Positions 35,655 through 44,980 of a stretch of 64,000 bases of DNA are shown piece after piece. The notes beneath the pieces were generated by a model that made no database searches, was not told the DNA's origin, and saw only the letters and a program-made list of their open reading frames with translations. Source of the DNA: Streptomyces sp. NBC_01142 (GTDB taxonomy: Bacteria > Actinomycetota > Actinomycetes > Streptomycetales > Streptomycetaceae); assembly GCF_026341125.1 (NCBI RefSeq), contig NZ_JAPEOR010000001.1, forward strand, positions 930,001-994,000. The letters run 5' to 3'. Within the stretch, counting starts at the first letter, position 1; the number at the start of each line of letters is the position of its first letter. The translations under genes and the position numbers were made by a program.

Positions 35655-36350
35655 ATGGAGACGACGAGTCGGGTGGCGGCGCACAGTACGGCCAGCACTT
35701 CCCCTGCCCCCGGCGGGGAGAGCCCGCTCACGGCGCAGGGGGGGACAGCAGCCCGGCGTACGGTCGACGGATATCTGCAGGCGACCTTCCCCTGGTACGG
35801 ACTGGACGAGGCCTTCACCGGCCCGCGCTGGCTGATGCAGGTCGGGACCGCGGCGGACGGCACGGTCCAGCATGGCGCGACCGGCCACGGCGACGAGCCG
35901 TCGATACGGTCGGACGCGGGCGGCGGCGCGGACAAGGAACGCTTCGCGATCGTCGTGACCGTGGCGGCGAGTCCTGTCAGACACAGCGGCGACGGCACCG
36001 GAGTGCTCGATGCCACCACGGTCTCCTCCGCCGCATGGCTGGCCGGCTCGGGGCTGCTGGCCCACACCTGGCCGGCCCAGCTGGACCACTCGCTGCGTGA
36101 CGACTGGCTGGACCAGCAGACCGAGACCGCTTTCGAGCTGGCCGACGATCTGGCCGGCCCGGCCTGGTCGACGCTCTCGCTGCCGGTCGACGGGGCGCCG
36201 ACGCCCTTCCACTACCGCGAGTCGGAGTTCGGCTGGGTGCTGGCGGGACCGACCCGGGGCGGGGTGCACATCGGCGCGTACGGGCGTGGGATGAGCGCCT
36301 ACGGGCTGGCCTTCTCGGCGGTCCAGAACATCACCGCGTACGCCGCCTAG
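35655..36350 (+). CDS. Conserved hypothetical protein
   Basis: 231 residues, no signal peptide, no membrane helix. Mixed alpha/beta with AASPVRHSGDGTGVLDATTVSSAAW and a C-terminal ESEFGWVLAGPTRGGVHIGAYGRG. ATG 35655 follows GAAGGAGGT. Found after tatB in Streptomyces (memory); function unknown. Confidence 0.8.
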   Translation: METTSRVAAHSTASTSPAPGGESPLTAQGGTAARRTVDGYLQATFPWYGLDEAFTGPRWLMQVGTAADGTVQHGATGHGDEPSIRSDAGGGADKERFAIVVTVAASPVRHSGDGTGVLDATTVSSAAWLAGSGLLAHTWPAQLDHSLRDDWLDQQTETAFELADDLAGPAWSTLSLPVDGAPTPFHYRESEFGWVLAGPTRGGVHIGAYGRGMSAYGLAFSAVQNITAYAA

Positions 36351-36362
36351 GACGGCGGGCAG

Positions 36363-36405
36363 ACGGGAAGGGGCGCCGCTCGAGGTGAGCGGCGCCCCTT
36401 CCCGT
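36363..36405. terminator. Bidirectional hairpin terminator
   Basis: Perfect 19-base arms (ACGGGAAGGGGCGCCGCTC and complement) with a 5-base loop between convergent genes. Confidence 0.88.
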
Positions 36406-36471
36406 ACGTCCACATGGTGCGCGGGCGGGACCCGTTCCGCCCGGCGGAACGGATGCCCACAACCTCCCCGG

Positions 36472-37605
36472 TCAGAACTTGTTGCGCGGGGTGATGCCCA
36501 GGGACATGCCCGAGAGGCCGCGGGCGCGGCCGCCCAGTTTGCCCGCGATCGTGCGCAGCGCGGCTCCCGCGGGGGAGTCCGGGTCGGTCAGTACGACGGG
36601 CTTGCCCTCGTCGCCGCCCTCGCGCAGCCGTACGTCGATCGGGATGGAGCCGAGCACCGGCACATTCGCGCCGGTCGTCTTCGTCAGCCCCTCGGCGACC
36701 CGCTGACCGCCGCCGCTGCCGAAGACATCGACCATCTCGTCGCAGTGCGGACACGGCAGACCCGACATGTTCTCGACGACGCCGACGATCTTCTGGTGGG
36801 TCTGTACGGCGATCGAGCCGGCCCGCTCGGCGACCTCGGCGGCGGCCTGCTGCGGGGTGGTCACCACGAGGATCTCGGCGTTCGGCACCAGCTGCGCCAC
36901 CGAGATCGCGATGTCGCCGGTGCCCGGGGGCAGGTCGAGCAGGAGTACGTCCAGGTCGCCCCAGTACACATCCGCGAGGAACTGCTGCAGCGCGCGGTGC
37001 AGCATCGGCCCGCGCCACACCACCGGCGCGTTGCCCGGGGTGAACATCCCGATCGAGATGACCTTCACGCCGTGCGCCGAGGGCGGCATGATCATGTTCT
37101 CGACCTGGGTGGGACGGCCGTCGGCACCCAGCATGCGCGGCACGCTGTGCCCGTAGATGTCCGCGTCGACGACGCCGACCTTCAGCCCGTCGGCCGCCAT
37201 CGCCGCCGCAAGGTTCACGGTGACGGAGGACTTGCCGACGCCGCCCTTGCCGGAGGCCACCGCATACACCCGGGTCAGCGAGCCGGGCTTCGCGAAGGGC
37301 ACCTCCCGCTCGGCGGTCCCGCCGCGCAGCGAACTCGCGAGCTCCTTCCGCTGCTCGTCGCCCATCACGTCCAGCGTGACGTCGACGTGTGCGACGCCCT
37401 CGACGCGCGCGACCGCGTCGGTCACGTTCTTTGTGATCGTCTCGCGCATCGGACAGCCGGAGACGGTGAGATACACCGTGACGGCGACCGCACCGTCCGC
37501 CCCGATCCCGACAGATTTGACCATGCCGAGTTCGGTGATCGGTCGGTTGATCTCGGGGTCGTTCACCGTCGCCAGTGCTTCAAGCACCGCGTCTTCCGTA
37601 ACCAT
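36472..37605 (-). CDS. mrp: Mrp/ApbC-family iron-sulfur carrier ATPase
   Basis: 377 residues. N-terminal DUF59 (MIP18) domain with VSGCPMRETI, P-loop SGKGGVGKSSVTVNLA near residue 120, the switch VDADIYGHSVPRM, and the Fe-S-binding NMSGLPCPHC (CxxC). It carries and delivers Fe-S clusters to apoproteins. ATG 37605 gives the usual length. It lies across a terminator from the tatB operon, as in mycobacteria. Confidence 0.93.
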   Translation of the reverse strand: MVTEDAVLEALATVNDPEINRPITELGMVKSVGIGADGAVAVTVYLTVSGCPMRETITKNVTDAVARVEGVAHVDVTLDVMGDEQRKELASSLRGGTAEREVPFAKPGSLTRVYAVASGKGGVGKSSVTVNLAAAMAADGLKVGVVDADIYGHSVPRMLGADGRPTQVENMIMPPSAHGVKVISIGMFTPGNAPVVWRGPMLHRALQQFLADVYWGDLDVLLLDLPPGTGDIAISVAQLVPNAEILVVTTPQQAAAEVAERAGSIAVQTHQKIVGVVENMSGLPCPHCDEMVDVFGSGGGQRVAEGLTKTTGANVPVLGSIPIDVRLREGGDEGKPVVLTDPDSPAGAALRTIAGKLGGRARGLSGMSLGITPRNKF

Positions 37606-37649
37606 ACGGTCGATGGTACGGCGCCCACTCCCGCCCCGGGAAAGCCCTG

Positions 37650-38243
37650 TCAGCGGTCGCCTTCATCACTTCCGTGCGGCGGCCCCTGCGGGAATAGACG
37701 CCGCTCGTCCAGATCCTTGATCAGATCCTCGAACTCGGAGCGGATCCAGTCCCGGGTGGCGACCTCGCCGAGCCCCATCCGCAGCGCCGCGATTTCCCGG
37801 GTCAGATACTCGGTGTCCGCGATGGAGCGCTCGTTCTGCTTGCGGTCCTGCTCGTGCGTGACCCGGTCGCGGTCGTCCTGCCGGTTCTGCGCCAGCAGGA
37901 TCAGCGGGGCCGCGTACGAGGCCTGCAGCGACAGCATCAGCGTCAGAAAGATGAACGGGTACTGGTCGAAGCGCAGATCCTGGGGCGCGGTGACGTTCCA
38001 GACGACCCACAGGAGGACGGTCAGCGTCATCCAGACAAGGAACCGCCCGGTCCCCAGGAAGCGGGCGATCCGCTCCGAGAAGCGGCCGAAGGCCTCGGGG
38101 TCGTACTCCGGCAGCAGACTGCGCCGCTGCGCGCGCGGCAGATCGAGCCGGACCCGCTGGCGGGGTGCGGCACTCGCCCCGGACGGCAGTCGCTCCTTCT
38201 GCCCTTCGCGCTCTGCCGGGCCGTGCTCGCTGCCGCTACCCAT
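37650..38243 (-). CDS. DUF1003 membrane protein
   Basis: 197 residues with two helices (FLVWMTLTVLLWVVWNV and FIFLTLMLSLQASYAAPLIL) and a coiled-coil C-terminus (QNRQDDRDRVTHEQDRKQ) typical of DUF1003. Overlaps the MgtE-like gene by 8 bases. Function unknown; the neighbour suggests a link to divalent cations. Confidence 0.88.
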   Translation of the reverse strand: MGSGSEHGPAEREGQKERLPSGASAAPRQRVRLDLPRAQRRSLLPEYDPEAFGRFSERIARFLGTGRFLVWMTLTVLLWVVWNVTAPQDLRFDQYPFIFLTLMLSLQASYAAPLILLAQNRQDDRDRVTHEQDRKQNERSIADTEYLTREIAALRMGLGEVATRDWIRSEFEDLIKDLDERRLFPQGPPHGSDEGDR

Positions 38244-39498
38244 GGGCGGACTCCTCGAAGTCCGTCTCGCGCCAGTCGTCCGGCAGCAGATGGTCCAGTA
38301 CGTCGTCGACGGTCACCGCTCCCAGCAGCGAACCGCTCTCGTCGACGACCGGCGCCGCCACCATGTTGTACGCCGCGAGATGGCTGGTGACCGCGGACAG
38401 CGGGGTGTTCGGTGCGAGCGGCGGCAGATCGCTGTCCACGATCGAGCTGACCAGGGTGAACGGCGGGTCCCGCAGCAGCCGCTGGAAGTGCACCGTGCCC
38501 AGGTACTTGCCGGTCGGCGTCTCGTCCGGCGGCCGGCACACATACACCTGCGCGGCAAGCGCGGGGGACAGGTCCTGCTGGCGTACGCGCGCCAGCGCGT
38601 CCGCGACCGTCGCGTCCGGCCGCAGCACGATCGGCTCGGTGGTCATCAGGCCGCCCGCCGTCCGCTCCTCGTACGACAGCAGCCGCCGTACGTCCGCGGC
38701 GTCGTCCGGCCGCATCAGGGCCAGGAGACGCTCCTTGTCCTCCTCCGGCAGCTCGGAGAGCAGGTCGGCCGCGTCGTCCGGGTCCATCGCCTCCAGGACG
38801 TCCGCCGCGCGCTCCTCCTTGAGCTTGCCGAGGATCTCCACCTGGTCGTCGTCCGGCAGCTCCTCCAGCACATCCGCGAGCCGGTCGTCGTCGAGGGCGG
38901 CGGCCACTTCGGCCCGCCGCTTCGGCGAGAGGTGGTGCAGTACGTTCGCCAGGTCGGCGGGACGCAGCTGCTCGAAGGTCGCCAGCAGGCTCTCGGCGCC
39001 CTGGCCGTGCTCCTCCAGCGAGAAGCCGGTGACCGCCGACCACTCGACGGTCAGCGCCTCGCCCTTGCGGCGCAGCGCTCCGCCCTTGCCCTTGCGTACA
39101 TAGACCTTGTCGATCTCCCAGTCGCGGCGGGCCGGCAGCTGCTGGATCGAGATGTCGAGGACGGTGACCACCTCGCGGCTCTCCACCAGCTCCACGCGCC
39201 GGTCGAGCAGTTCGCCCAGTACCAGACGCTCGGTCGGGCGCTGCTCGAAGCGGCGCATGTTGAGCACGCCGGTGGTGATGACCTGACCCGACTCGACGCC
39301 GGTCACCCGGGTCATGGGGAGGAAGATCCGGCGGCGGCTGAGCACCTCGACGACCAGGCCCAGCAGGCGGGGCGGGCGACGGCCGACGCGCAGCATCGCG
39401 ACCAGGTCGCGTACGCGTCCCACCTGGTCGCCGTTGGGGTCGAAGACAGGCACGCCGACGAGGTGCGAGACAAAGACACGGGGGACGCCTCCAGCCAT
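38236..39498 (-). CDS. MgtE N-domain/CBS protein without a channel
   Basis: 420 residues: N-terminal PRC-barrel-like segment (about 10-60), MgtE intracellular N-domain repeats (LRPADLANVLHHLSPKRRAE and following, about 175-280), then two CBS domains (LMTTEPIVLRPDATVADAL ... NTPLSAVTSHLAAYNMVAAP). It lacks the membrane channel of true MgtE, so it cannot transport by itself; it is more likely a magnesium sensor for the adjacent DUF1003 membrane protein or for another transporter (inference). ATG 39498. Confidence 0.88.
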   Translation of the reverse strand: MAGGVPRVFVSHLVGVPVFDPNGDQVGRVRDLVAMLRVGRRPPRLLGLVVEVLSRRRIFLPMTRVTGVESGQVITTGVLNMRRFEQRPTERLVLGELLDRRVELVESREVVTVLDISIQQLPARRDWEIDKVYVRKGKGGALRRKGEALTVEWSAVTGFSLEEHGQGAESLLATFEQLRPADLANVLHHLSPKRRAEVAAALDDDRLADVLEELPDDDQVEILGKLKEERAADVLEAMDPDDAADLLSELPEEDKERLLALMRPDDAADVRRLLSYEERTAGGLMTTEPIVLRPDATVADALARVRQQDLSPALAAQVYVCRPPDETPTGKYLGTVHFQRLLRDPPFTLVSSIVDSDLPPLAPNTPLSAVTSHLAAYNMVAAPVVDESGSLLGAVTVDDVLDHLLPDDWRETDFEESAHG

Positions 39499-39534
39499 GC
39501 TCCCCGCCTCCTCTTTGCCATGAACCGCCGCTAT

Positions 39535-39562
39535 TTGACGGGTTCAGGCTAGCCCGTACCGT
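39535..39562 (+). promoter_or_regulatory. Possible promoter
   Basis: TTGACG and TACCGT separated by 16 bases, about 110 bases upstream of the lipoprotein gene. The -35 is strong, the -10 moderate. Confidence 0.3.
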
Positions 39563-39672
39563 TCCGCGTTGCCCCGGCTGGCGTCCGTATGGCTCTCTGC
39601 GGAGTGGCGCCCTCCGCACAGGTACGCTGCCGTCTTGCCACCCACGACTCGCAGATGAGAGGCAGTGCGCTT

Positions 39673-40446
39673 GTGACTCCCCTCCCCCCGGTTTCCCCGG
39701 CCCGCCGGGCCATGTTCCCCGTGGCGCTCTGCGCCGGGCTGACCGTGGCGCTGACGGCCTGCGGAAGCGGCGAGGATCCGGATGCGGGGACCAACGGGGT
39801 CGGCAGACTCTCCGCCACCGAGATCGAAGCGAAGGCGCGCGCGACGGCGGACGCGGCGGCCTCGGTACGGCTCTCCGGCAAGCTGGTCAGCAAGGGCGGT
39901 ACGTACCGGCTGAACATGCGGCTCAAGCACGACGGCGGCACGGGGTCCGTCACCTCGAAGGACAACACCTTCGAACTGCTGCGGATCGGCGACGCGCTCT
40001 ATCTGAAGGCCGACGCGGGCTTCTGGAGCAGCGCGGACGGGAAGCAGGACGGGGGTCCCAGCAAGACCGACGCGGCGGCGGCGGACAAGCTGGGGGACAA
40101 GTATGTGAAGGTGCCCGAGGGGGATCCCGCGTACAACCAGTTCCGCGGCTTCACGGACATGGATGTGCTGCTCGACGGCCTGCTCGGGATGCAGGGCAAG
40201 CTCAGTAAGGGCGACCGTACGGAGGTGGGCGGCATCCGCACCATCAAGGTCACGGGCGGCGAGGGCGAGGGCGGCATGCTCGACGTCTCGCTGGAGGGCA
40301 AACCGTACCCGCTCCAGTTCATGCGGGCGGGCGGCGCGGGTGTGCTGACGCTCGGCGACTGGGACAAGGACTTCCAGCTGGCGGCCCCGTCGAAGGACGA
40401 GACGGTGGACTACGGGCGCCAGCTCCCGAAGACCAGCGACGACTAG
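39673..40446 (+). CDS. LppX/LprAFG-like lipoprotein
   Basis: 257 residues. Lipoprotein signal ending in LTACGSG, with the lipidated Cys near residue 30. The body is LppX/LprAFG-like (ARATADAAASVRLSGKLVSK, DALYLKADAGFW) and would form the hydrophobic cavity fold that carries lipids in mycobacteria; in Streptomyces the ligand is unknown. GTG 39673 has an AGAGGCAG site at proper spacing; ATG 39655 is an alternative. Confidence 0.8.
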   Translation: MTPLPPVSPARRAMFPVALCAGLTVALTACGSGEDPDAGTNGVGRLSATEIEAKARATADAAASVRLSGKLVSKGGTYRLNMRLKHDGGTGSVTSKDNTFELLRIGDALYLKADAGFWSSADGKQDGGPSKTDAAAADKLGDKYVKVPEGDPAYNQFRGFTDMDVLLDGLLGMQGKLSKGDRTEVGGIRTIKVTGGEGEGGMLDVSLEGKPYPLQFMRAGGAGVLTLGDWDKDFQLAAPSKDETVDYGRQLPKTSDD

Positions 40447-40451
40447 GCAGG

Positions 40452-40479
40452 AAATCCGGCCCGTCCGGCGATGGAGGAC
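40452..40479. repeat. Second copy of the interspersed repeat arm
   Basis: AATCCGGCCCGTCCGGCGAT followed by GGAGGAC closely matches the right arm at 25503-25526. Between convergent genes, as there. Confidence 0.6.
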
Positions 40480-40496
40480 AAAGGCCTCGCGCGGGG

Positions 40497-41009
40497 CTAG
40501 CCGCGCTTCTTCTTGCGGCCCAGGAGCAGACGCGGCAGAGACGCAGGCGCCGGGCGACGCGTCGTCGCGGGTGTCGCGAGCGGGACCTCGGCCAGGGACG
40601 CGTCCGAGAAGTCCGTGATCACGTCCTTCGGCTCCAGGCGCAGCACCCGGCACTCGCGCGCCCAGCGTTCCGTCATCTGCTCGGCGTCCGGCGCGTTCAG
40701 GCGCTTGCCCTTGAGCTCGGCGACGGCCGCCTCCCACGCCTCGGAGTGCGGCGCGAGCTCGCTCACCGCCGCCGTCCAGGCAACCAGGCGGCCGCCCTTG
40801 TCCTTGCTGCGTACGGTGACTTCGGCCGTCCCGCCGTCCACCAGCTGCGGCAGCGGCTGCTCTCCCGGGCCGTCGCCGACCAGGTGTGCGGCGCCCTCGT
40901 GCCAGACGTGCCACAGGGCCCGAGCGGGACCCTCGCCCCGCACCCAGATGAGGCCGGACTTCTTGGTGGCCTCCTCGACGAGCGCCTGGCCGAGCAGCTT
41001 CTCTGTCAT
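40497..41009 (-). CDS. Conserved hypothetical protein
   Basis: 170 residues, soluble: ATKKSGLIWVRGEGPARALWH then a helical AWEAAVAELKGKRLNAPDAEQ, and a basic C-terminus ending LLLGRKKKRG. A split-barrel flavin-binding (PNPOx-like) fold is possible from the N-terminal strand pattern, but the signal is weak. Downstream of a gene on the other strand and upstream of corA by 14 bases in the same direction, so possibly in one operon with it. Confidence 0.75.
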   Translation of the reverse strand: MTEKLLGQALVEEATKKSGLIWVRGEGPARALWHVWHEGAAHLVGDGPGEQPLPQLVDGGTAEVTVRSKDKGGRLVAWTAAVSELAPHSEAWEAAVAELKGKRLNAPDAEQMTERWARECRVLRLEPKDVITDFSDASLAEVPLATPATTRRPAPASLPRLLLGRKKKRG

Positions 41010-41022
41010 GCGTGCAGCCTAT

Positions 41023-42138
41023 CTACAGCCAGCCGTTGCGCTTGAGGGTGCGGTGAATCGCGAGACAGATGCCGATGATGGCGGTGAGCACCATGGGGTA
41101 GCCGTACTTCCAGTGCAGCTCCGGCATGTGATCGAAGTTCATGCCGTACACCCCGCAGACCGCGGTAGGCACCGCGATGATCGCCGCCCATGAGGTGATC
41201 TTGCGCATGTCCTCGTTCTGCGCGACCGTCGCCTGCGCCAGGTTCGCCTGCAGGATGGAGTTCAGCAGTTCGTCGAAGCCGATGACCTCCTCCTGCACCC
41301 GGGCGAGGTGGTCGGCGACATCGCGGAAGTACTTCTGGATGTCCGGGTCGACCAGCCGCATCGGCCGCTCGCTCAGCAGCTGCATCGGCCGCAGCAGCGG
41401 GGAGACGGCCCGCTTGAACTCCAGTACCTCGCGCTTGAGCTGGTAGATCCGGCCGGCGTCGCTGCCGCGCGGGCTGCCCTTCGCGGGGGCGGAGAAGACC
41501 TCGATCTCGACCTCGTCGATGTCGTCCTGCACCGCCGCGGCCACCGCGATGTATCCGTCGACGACATGGTCGGCGATGGCGTGCAGCACCGCCGACGGCC
41601 CTTTCGCGAGCAGTTCCGCGTCCTTCTGCAGCCCGTACCGCAGCGCGCGCAGCGATCCTTTTCCGCCGTGCCGCACGGTGATGACGAAGTCCCGCCCGGT
41701 GAAGCACATCACCTCACCGGTCTCGACGACCTCGCTGGTGGCGGTCAGCTCGGCGTGCTCGACGTAGTGGATCGTCTTGAAGACGGTGAAGAGCGTGTCG
41801 TCGTACCGCTCCAGCTTGGGCCGCTGGTGGGCGTGGACCGCGTCCTCGACGGCCAGCGGGTGCAGCCCGAACTCCGCGGCGATACCGGCGAATTCGGCCT
41901 CTGTCGGCTCGTGCAGCCCGATCCACGCGAAGCCGCCCCCCTCGCGCACCCGCAGCATCGCCTCGTGCGGTGTCTGGCAGGACTGGCTCTCCACGCGCCG
42001 GCCGTCGCGGTAGACCGCGCAGTCGACGACCGCGCTGGAGGCGGACGGGTCGCGGGTGGTGTCGTACGTGCTGTAGAGGGTGTTGCTCTTGCGCAGGGAC
42101 GGACGGACCGCTGCACGCAGGTCACGGATCATCGACAT
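41023..42138 (-). CDS. corA: CorA-type magnesium/cobalt channel
   Basis: 371 residues. Large cytoplasmic funnel, then two membrane helices near the C-terminus, with the invariant pore motif YGMNF at about residue 320 and the loop before the second helix (MPELHWKYGYPMVL). Permits Mg2+ (and Co2+) entry down the membrane potential. ATG 42138 has an AAGGAG site 7 bases away; ATG 42153 is further upstream without one. Preceded by a 447-base region with no firm gene. Confidence 0.94.
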   Translation of the reverse strand: MSMIRDLRAAVRPSLRKSNTLYSTYDTTRDPSASSAVVDCAVYRDGRRVESQSCQTPHEAMLRVREGGGFAWIGLHEPTEAEFAGIAAEFGLHPLAVEDAVHAHQRPKLERYDDTLFTVFKTIHYVEHAELTATSEVVETGEVMCFTGRDFVITVRHGGKGSLRALRYGLQKDAELLAKGPSAVLHAIADHVVDGYIAVAAAVQDDIDEVEIEVFSAPAKGSPRGSDAGRIYQLKREVLEFKRAVSPLLRPMQLLSERPMRLVDPDIQKYFRDVADHLARVQEEVIGFDELLNSILQANLAQATVAQNEDMRKITSWAAIIAVPTAVCGVYGMNFDHMPELHWKYGYPMVLTAIIGICLAIHRTLKRNGWL

Positions 42139-42585
42139 GGCGGGCTCCTTCACGGAGAGGCCGTCGGCGAGTGCGTGGCACAGCCCGGAATGAGGACGTG
42201 ATGCGTACTACGTACGTCCGCAAAGCGGGCGGCACCGCGGGATCGCGGTGACGGCGTTCGCTACAGACAGGCAAAAAACGAAGTGCTCTTCCGTCGTGCG
42301 AAATGCCATGGGCCCCGTGCGGGAAGGCCTCAGATCACAGAGGAAAGTGCCGTGCGGAAGAGCGGGTGGTACTGCACGGTCGACTTCGATCCACCGCAGC
42401 CCCACCTCCTCCGGCCGGTCCCCCGTAGGGGATGACGTGTCGTCGGGACTTGAGAGCAACTCCCCCAGAGCTCCGCCTGGGGTTACCCCCACCTGCGTGC
42501 CGTCCCGACCAGCGGCCAAGACTATCAGCCGACAGAGGGCCAATCCCTAGCTTTGCCCGTTCCATACGCGCTTTATGCTCGCGAC
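42139..42585. other. Long divergent intergenic region
   Basis: 447 bases between corA and the SUFU-like gene. A TTG-started frame of 111 codons on the minus strand (42208-42543) has mixed third-position G/C and no recognisable domain, so it is not called. A 6-base hairpin with CCCCAG/CTGGGG arms lies near 42460-42490. Long leader for either gene is possible. Confidence 0.35.
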
Positions 42586-43170
42586 ATGGAAGAAGTTCTT
42601 GCTCTGGTCGAAGCCCGGCTGCGTACGGCACTTGGCGAACCGGACGCGCGTGCCGCAGTGACCTTCCTCGGTACGGACCGCATCGAGGTGCTCCGTTTCA
42701 TGGACGGCGACATCGTCCGGTACGCCACCCTCGGCATGTCCGCCCACCCGATGACCGACCCCACCGCCTCCCTCGCCGACCCGGTCAAGGGCCCGCGTGC
42801 GGAGTTGTTTCTCTCCGTGCGCGCCGGTCTCGCCGACACCGACAAGGTGCTGCGCCCGCTGGCCGTACTGGCCGCGTCCCCGCAGGTCGAGGGTGTGGTC
42901 GTGGCCCCCGGGGCCTCGCTGGACGTCGGTGATCCGCTCTGGCCGGCCGCGCCGTTCGGCTCGGTGCTGGTCGCGGAGCCGGGCGGTCTGGTGGAGGACC
43001 TGGAGCTGGATGCGCCGATGGACCCGGTGCAGTTCCTGCCGCTGCTGCCGATGACGTCGAACGAGGCGGCGTGGAAGCGGGTGCACGGGGCGCAGGAGCT
43101 CCAGGAGCGCTGGCTGGCGCACGGTACGGACCTGCGCGATCCGCTGCGCAGATCCGTGACTCTCGACTGA
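42586..43170 (+). CDS. Suppressor-of-fused (SUFU)-like protein
   Basis: 194 residues, soluble: TFLGTDRIEVLRFMDGDIVRYATLGMS ... RAELFLSVRAGL ... PQVEGVVVAPGASLDVGDPLW ... FLPLLPMTSNEAAWKRVHG. The pattern is the SUFU-like domain, frequent in bacteria as an accessory or immunity fold, with no established role here. ATG 42586. Confidence 0.75.
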   Translation: MEEVLALVEARLRTALGEPDARAAVTFLGTDRIEVLRFMDGDIVRYATLGMSAHPMTDPTASLADPVKGPRAELFLSVRAGLADTDKVLRPLAVLAASPQVEGVVVAPGASLDVGDPLWPAAPFGSVLVAEPGGLVEDLELDAPMDPVQFLPLLPMTSNEAAWKRVHGAQELQERWLAHGTDLRDPLRRSVTLD

Positions 43171-43279
43171 GGCAGCCCGAGTGAATGTCATGTGCATCTA
43201 ATTTCCGCAGATGAGGTGCACACGCCGGACGGGTGATCGTCCTTGACGCGACGACGGCCGGGGAGGACCGTTGGGCGCT

Positions 43280-43918
43280 ATGAGGGGCGAACCCAGTTGC
43301 CCGAAGTGCGGTGGCCGGGTCAGGGCGCCCGGTCTCTTTGCCGACTCCTGGCAGTGCGATGTGCACGGCATGGTGCAACCGCTGCAGCCGGTGATCCCGC
43401 CCAGTGTCGAGGCCCTCGGTGTCGTGGTGCACCGCGCGCAGGTCCCTGTCTGGATGCCCTGGCCGCTGCCCGTCGGCTGGCTCTACACCGGTGTCGCGTA
43501 CGCGGGCGACGACCGCAGCGGCGGCCGCGCCACCGCGGTGGCCTGCTCGGGGCCGGGCCCGCTCGGCGGCCTGGGTGAACTGCTGCTGGTCGCCGAGGAG
43601 TTGGGCGTGGGCCTCGGCGCTCGGTACGCCGGGATCGACGGGCTGGACCCGGGCCCGCAGATGTGTGTCGACAAGTCGCCCCAGGCCAAGGTGCTCGCCG
43701 CCGGCCGCCCCACCGCCATGTGGCATGTGACCGGCGCTCCCGACGACCGCGCCGTCTTCGCGGGCGAGGCGCGTGGGCTGTGGCTCTGGGCGATCGTCTG
43801 GCCCGAGCAGTCGGGGCTGTTGATGTACGACGAGCTGGTGCTGACGGATTTGCGGGACGCGGGCTCGGAGGTGGAGCTGCTGCCGTGCGGGGCGCTCTCG
43901 CCGCGGCTGCTCTCCTGA
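43280..43918 (+). CDS. DUF6758 zinc-ribbon protein
   Basis: 212 residues. N-terminal zinc ribbon CPKCGGR ... CDVHG, then a mixed alpha/beta body (PVGWLYTGVAYAGDDRSGGR, LGELLLVAEELGVGLG). ATG 43280 starts where homology starts; TTG 43271 is closer to a GGAGG site and is a real alternative. Function unknown. Confidence 0.8.
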   Translation: MRGEPSCPKCGGRVRAPGLFADSWQCDVHGMVQPLQPVIPPSVEALGVVVHRAQVPVWMPWPLPVGWLYTGVAYAGDDRSGGRATAVACSGPGPLGGLGELLLVAEELGVGLGARYAGIDGLDPGPQMCVDKSPQAKVLAAGRPTAMWHVTGAPDDRAVFAGEARGLWLWAIVWPEQSGLLMYDELVLTDLRDAGSEVELLPCGALSPRLLS

Positions 43919-44066
43919 CCGGCATATCTGGAGGCAGCTCGCGCCGGACCGTAGCGGAGCCTCCGGACCGCAGCGGAACTGCCGGACCGCAGTGGAACTG
44001 AGGCTGTTCGATTCCCGGTTATCCTTGACCGTCCCCTGTCCGCCCCGAGCCCCGGAGTCACGCGTC

Positions 44067-44930
44067 GTGCGCATCGATCTGCACACCCACTCCACGGCCT
44101 CGGACGGTACGGACACCCCGGCCGAGCTGGTGCGCAACGCCGCCGCTGCCGGACTGGACGTCGTCGCGCTCACCGACCACGACACGACCCGCGGCCACGC
44201 CGAGGCGACCGCGGCCCTCCCCGACGGTCTCACCCTCGTGACCGGCGCCGAGCTCTCCTGCCGTATCGACGGGGTGAGCCTGCATCTGCTCGCGTACCTC
44301 TTCGACCCGGACGAGCCGGAACTGCTGGCCGAGCGTGAACTCGTACGGGACGACCGGGTCCCGCGCGCCCGGGCGATGGTGGCCAGGCTCCGCGAGCTGG
44401 GTGTCCCCCTCGAGTGGGACCGGGTCGCCCGTATCGCCGGAGACGGCTCGGTCGGCCGCCCGCACATCGCCTCCGCGCTCGTCGAGCTCGGCGTCGTCCC
44501 CACCGTCTCGGATGCGTTCACGCCCGAGTGGATCGCCGACGGCGGCCGTGCCCACATCACCAAGCACGAGCTCGACCCCTTCACGGCGGTCCGCCTGGTC
44601 AAGGCAGCCGGGGGCGTCTCCGTCTTCGCGCACCCGCTCGCCGTCAAGCGGGGCCGCACCGTGCCCGAGGCCGCGATAGCCGAGCTCGCCGCGGCCGGTC
44701 TCGACGGCATCGAGGTCGACCACATGGACCACGACGAACCCACGCGCGCCCGGCTGCGTGGCCTCGCCGCCGACGTGGGGCTGCTGGCCACCGGATCGAG
44801 CGACTACCACGGCAGCCGCAAGACCTGCCGGCTCGGGGAGTACACCACCGATCCGGAGATCTACGGCGAGATCACGCGCCGCGCCACCGGCGCGTTCCCG
44901 GTGCCGGGCGCCGGCGGAAGCCGTCGCTAG
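44067..44930 (+). CDS. PHP-domain phosphoesterase
   Basis: 287 residues. Metal-binding HTHSTASDGTDTP at the N-terminus, TDHDTTRGH, and HPLAVKRGR and GSSDYHGSRK later. Of the YciV/RNase AM type, which releases 5'-phosphates from nucleoside 3',5'-bisphosphates or short RNAs (family knowledge). GTG 44067 has a GGAG site. It precedes marC, 50 bases away. Confidence 0.9.
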   Translation: MRIDLHTHSTASDGTDTPAELVRNAAAAGLDVVALTDHDTTRGHAEATAALPDGLTLVTGAELSCRIDGVSLHLLAYLFDPDEPELLAERELVRDDRVPRARAMVARLRELGVPLEWDRVARIAGDGSVGRPHIASALVELGVVPTVSDAFTPEWIADGGRAHITKHELDPFTAVRLVKAAGGVSVFAHPLAVKRGRTVPEAAIAELAAAGLDGIEVDHMDHDEPTRARLRGLAADVGLLATGSSDYHGSRKTCRLGEYTTDPEIYGEITRRATGAFPVPGAGGSRR

Positions 44931-44980
44931 TTCTCGCTCCCACCCCTCCGTACGACCCCTCTTCCCGCAAGGCCCTCACT

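Noticed and set aside
42360..42380. T-box-like sequence GGGTGGTACTGCACGG
   Set aside because: It deviates from the conserved UGGNACCGCG, no specifier stem was found, and the gene downstream is not an amino-acid gene.
42208..42543. Minus-strand frame of 111 codons upstream of corA
   Set aside because: TTG start without a site, mixed third-position composition and no recognisable domain; left as part of the intergenic region.
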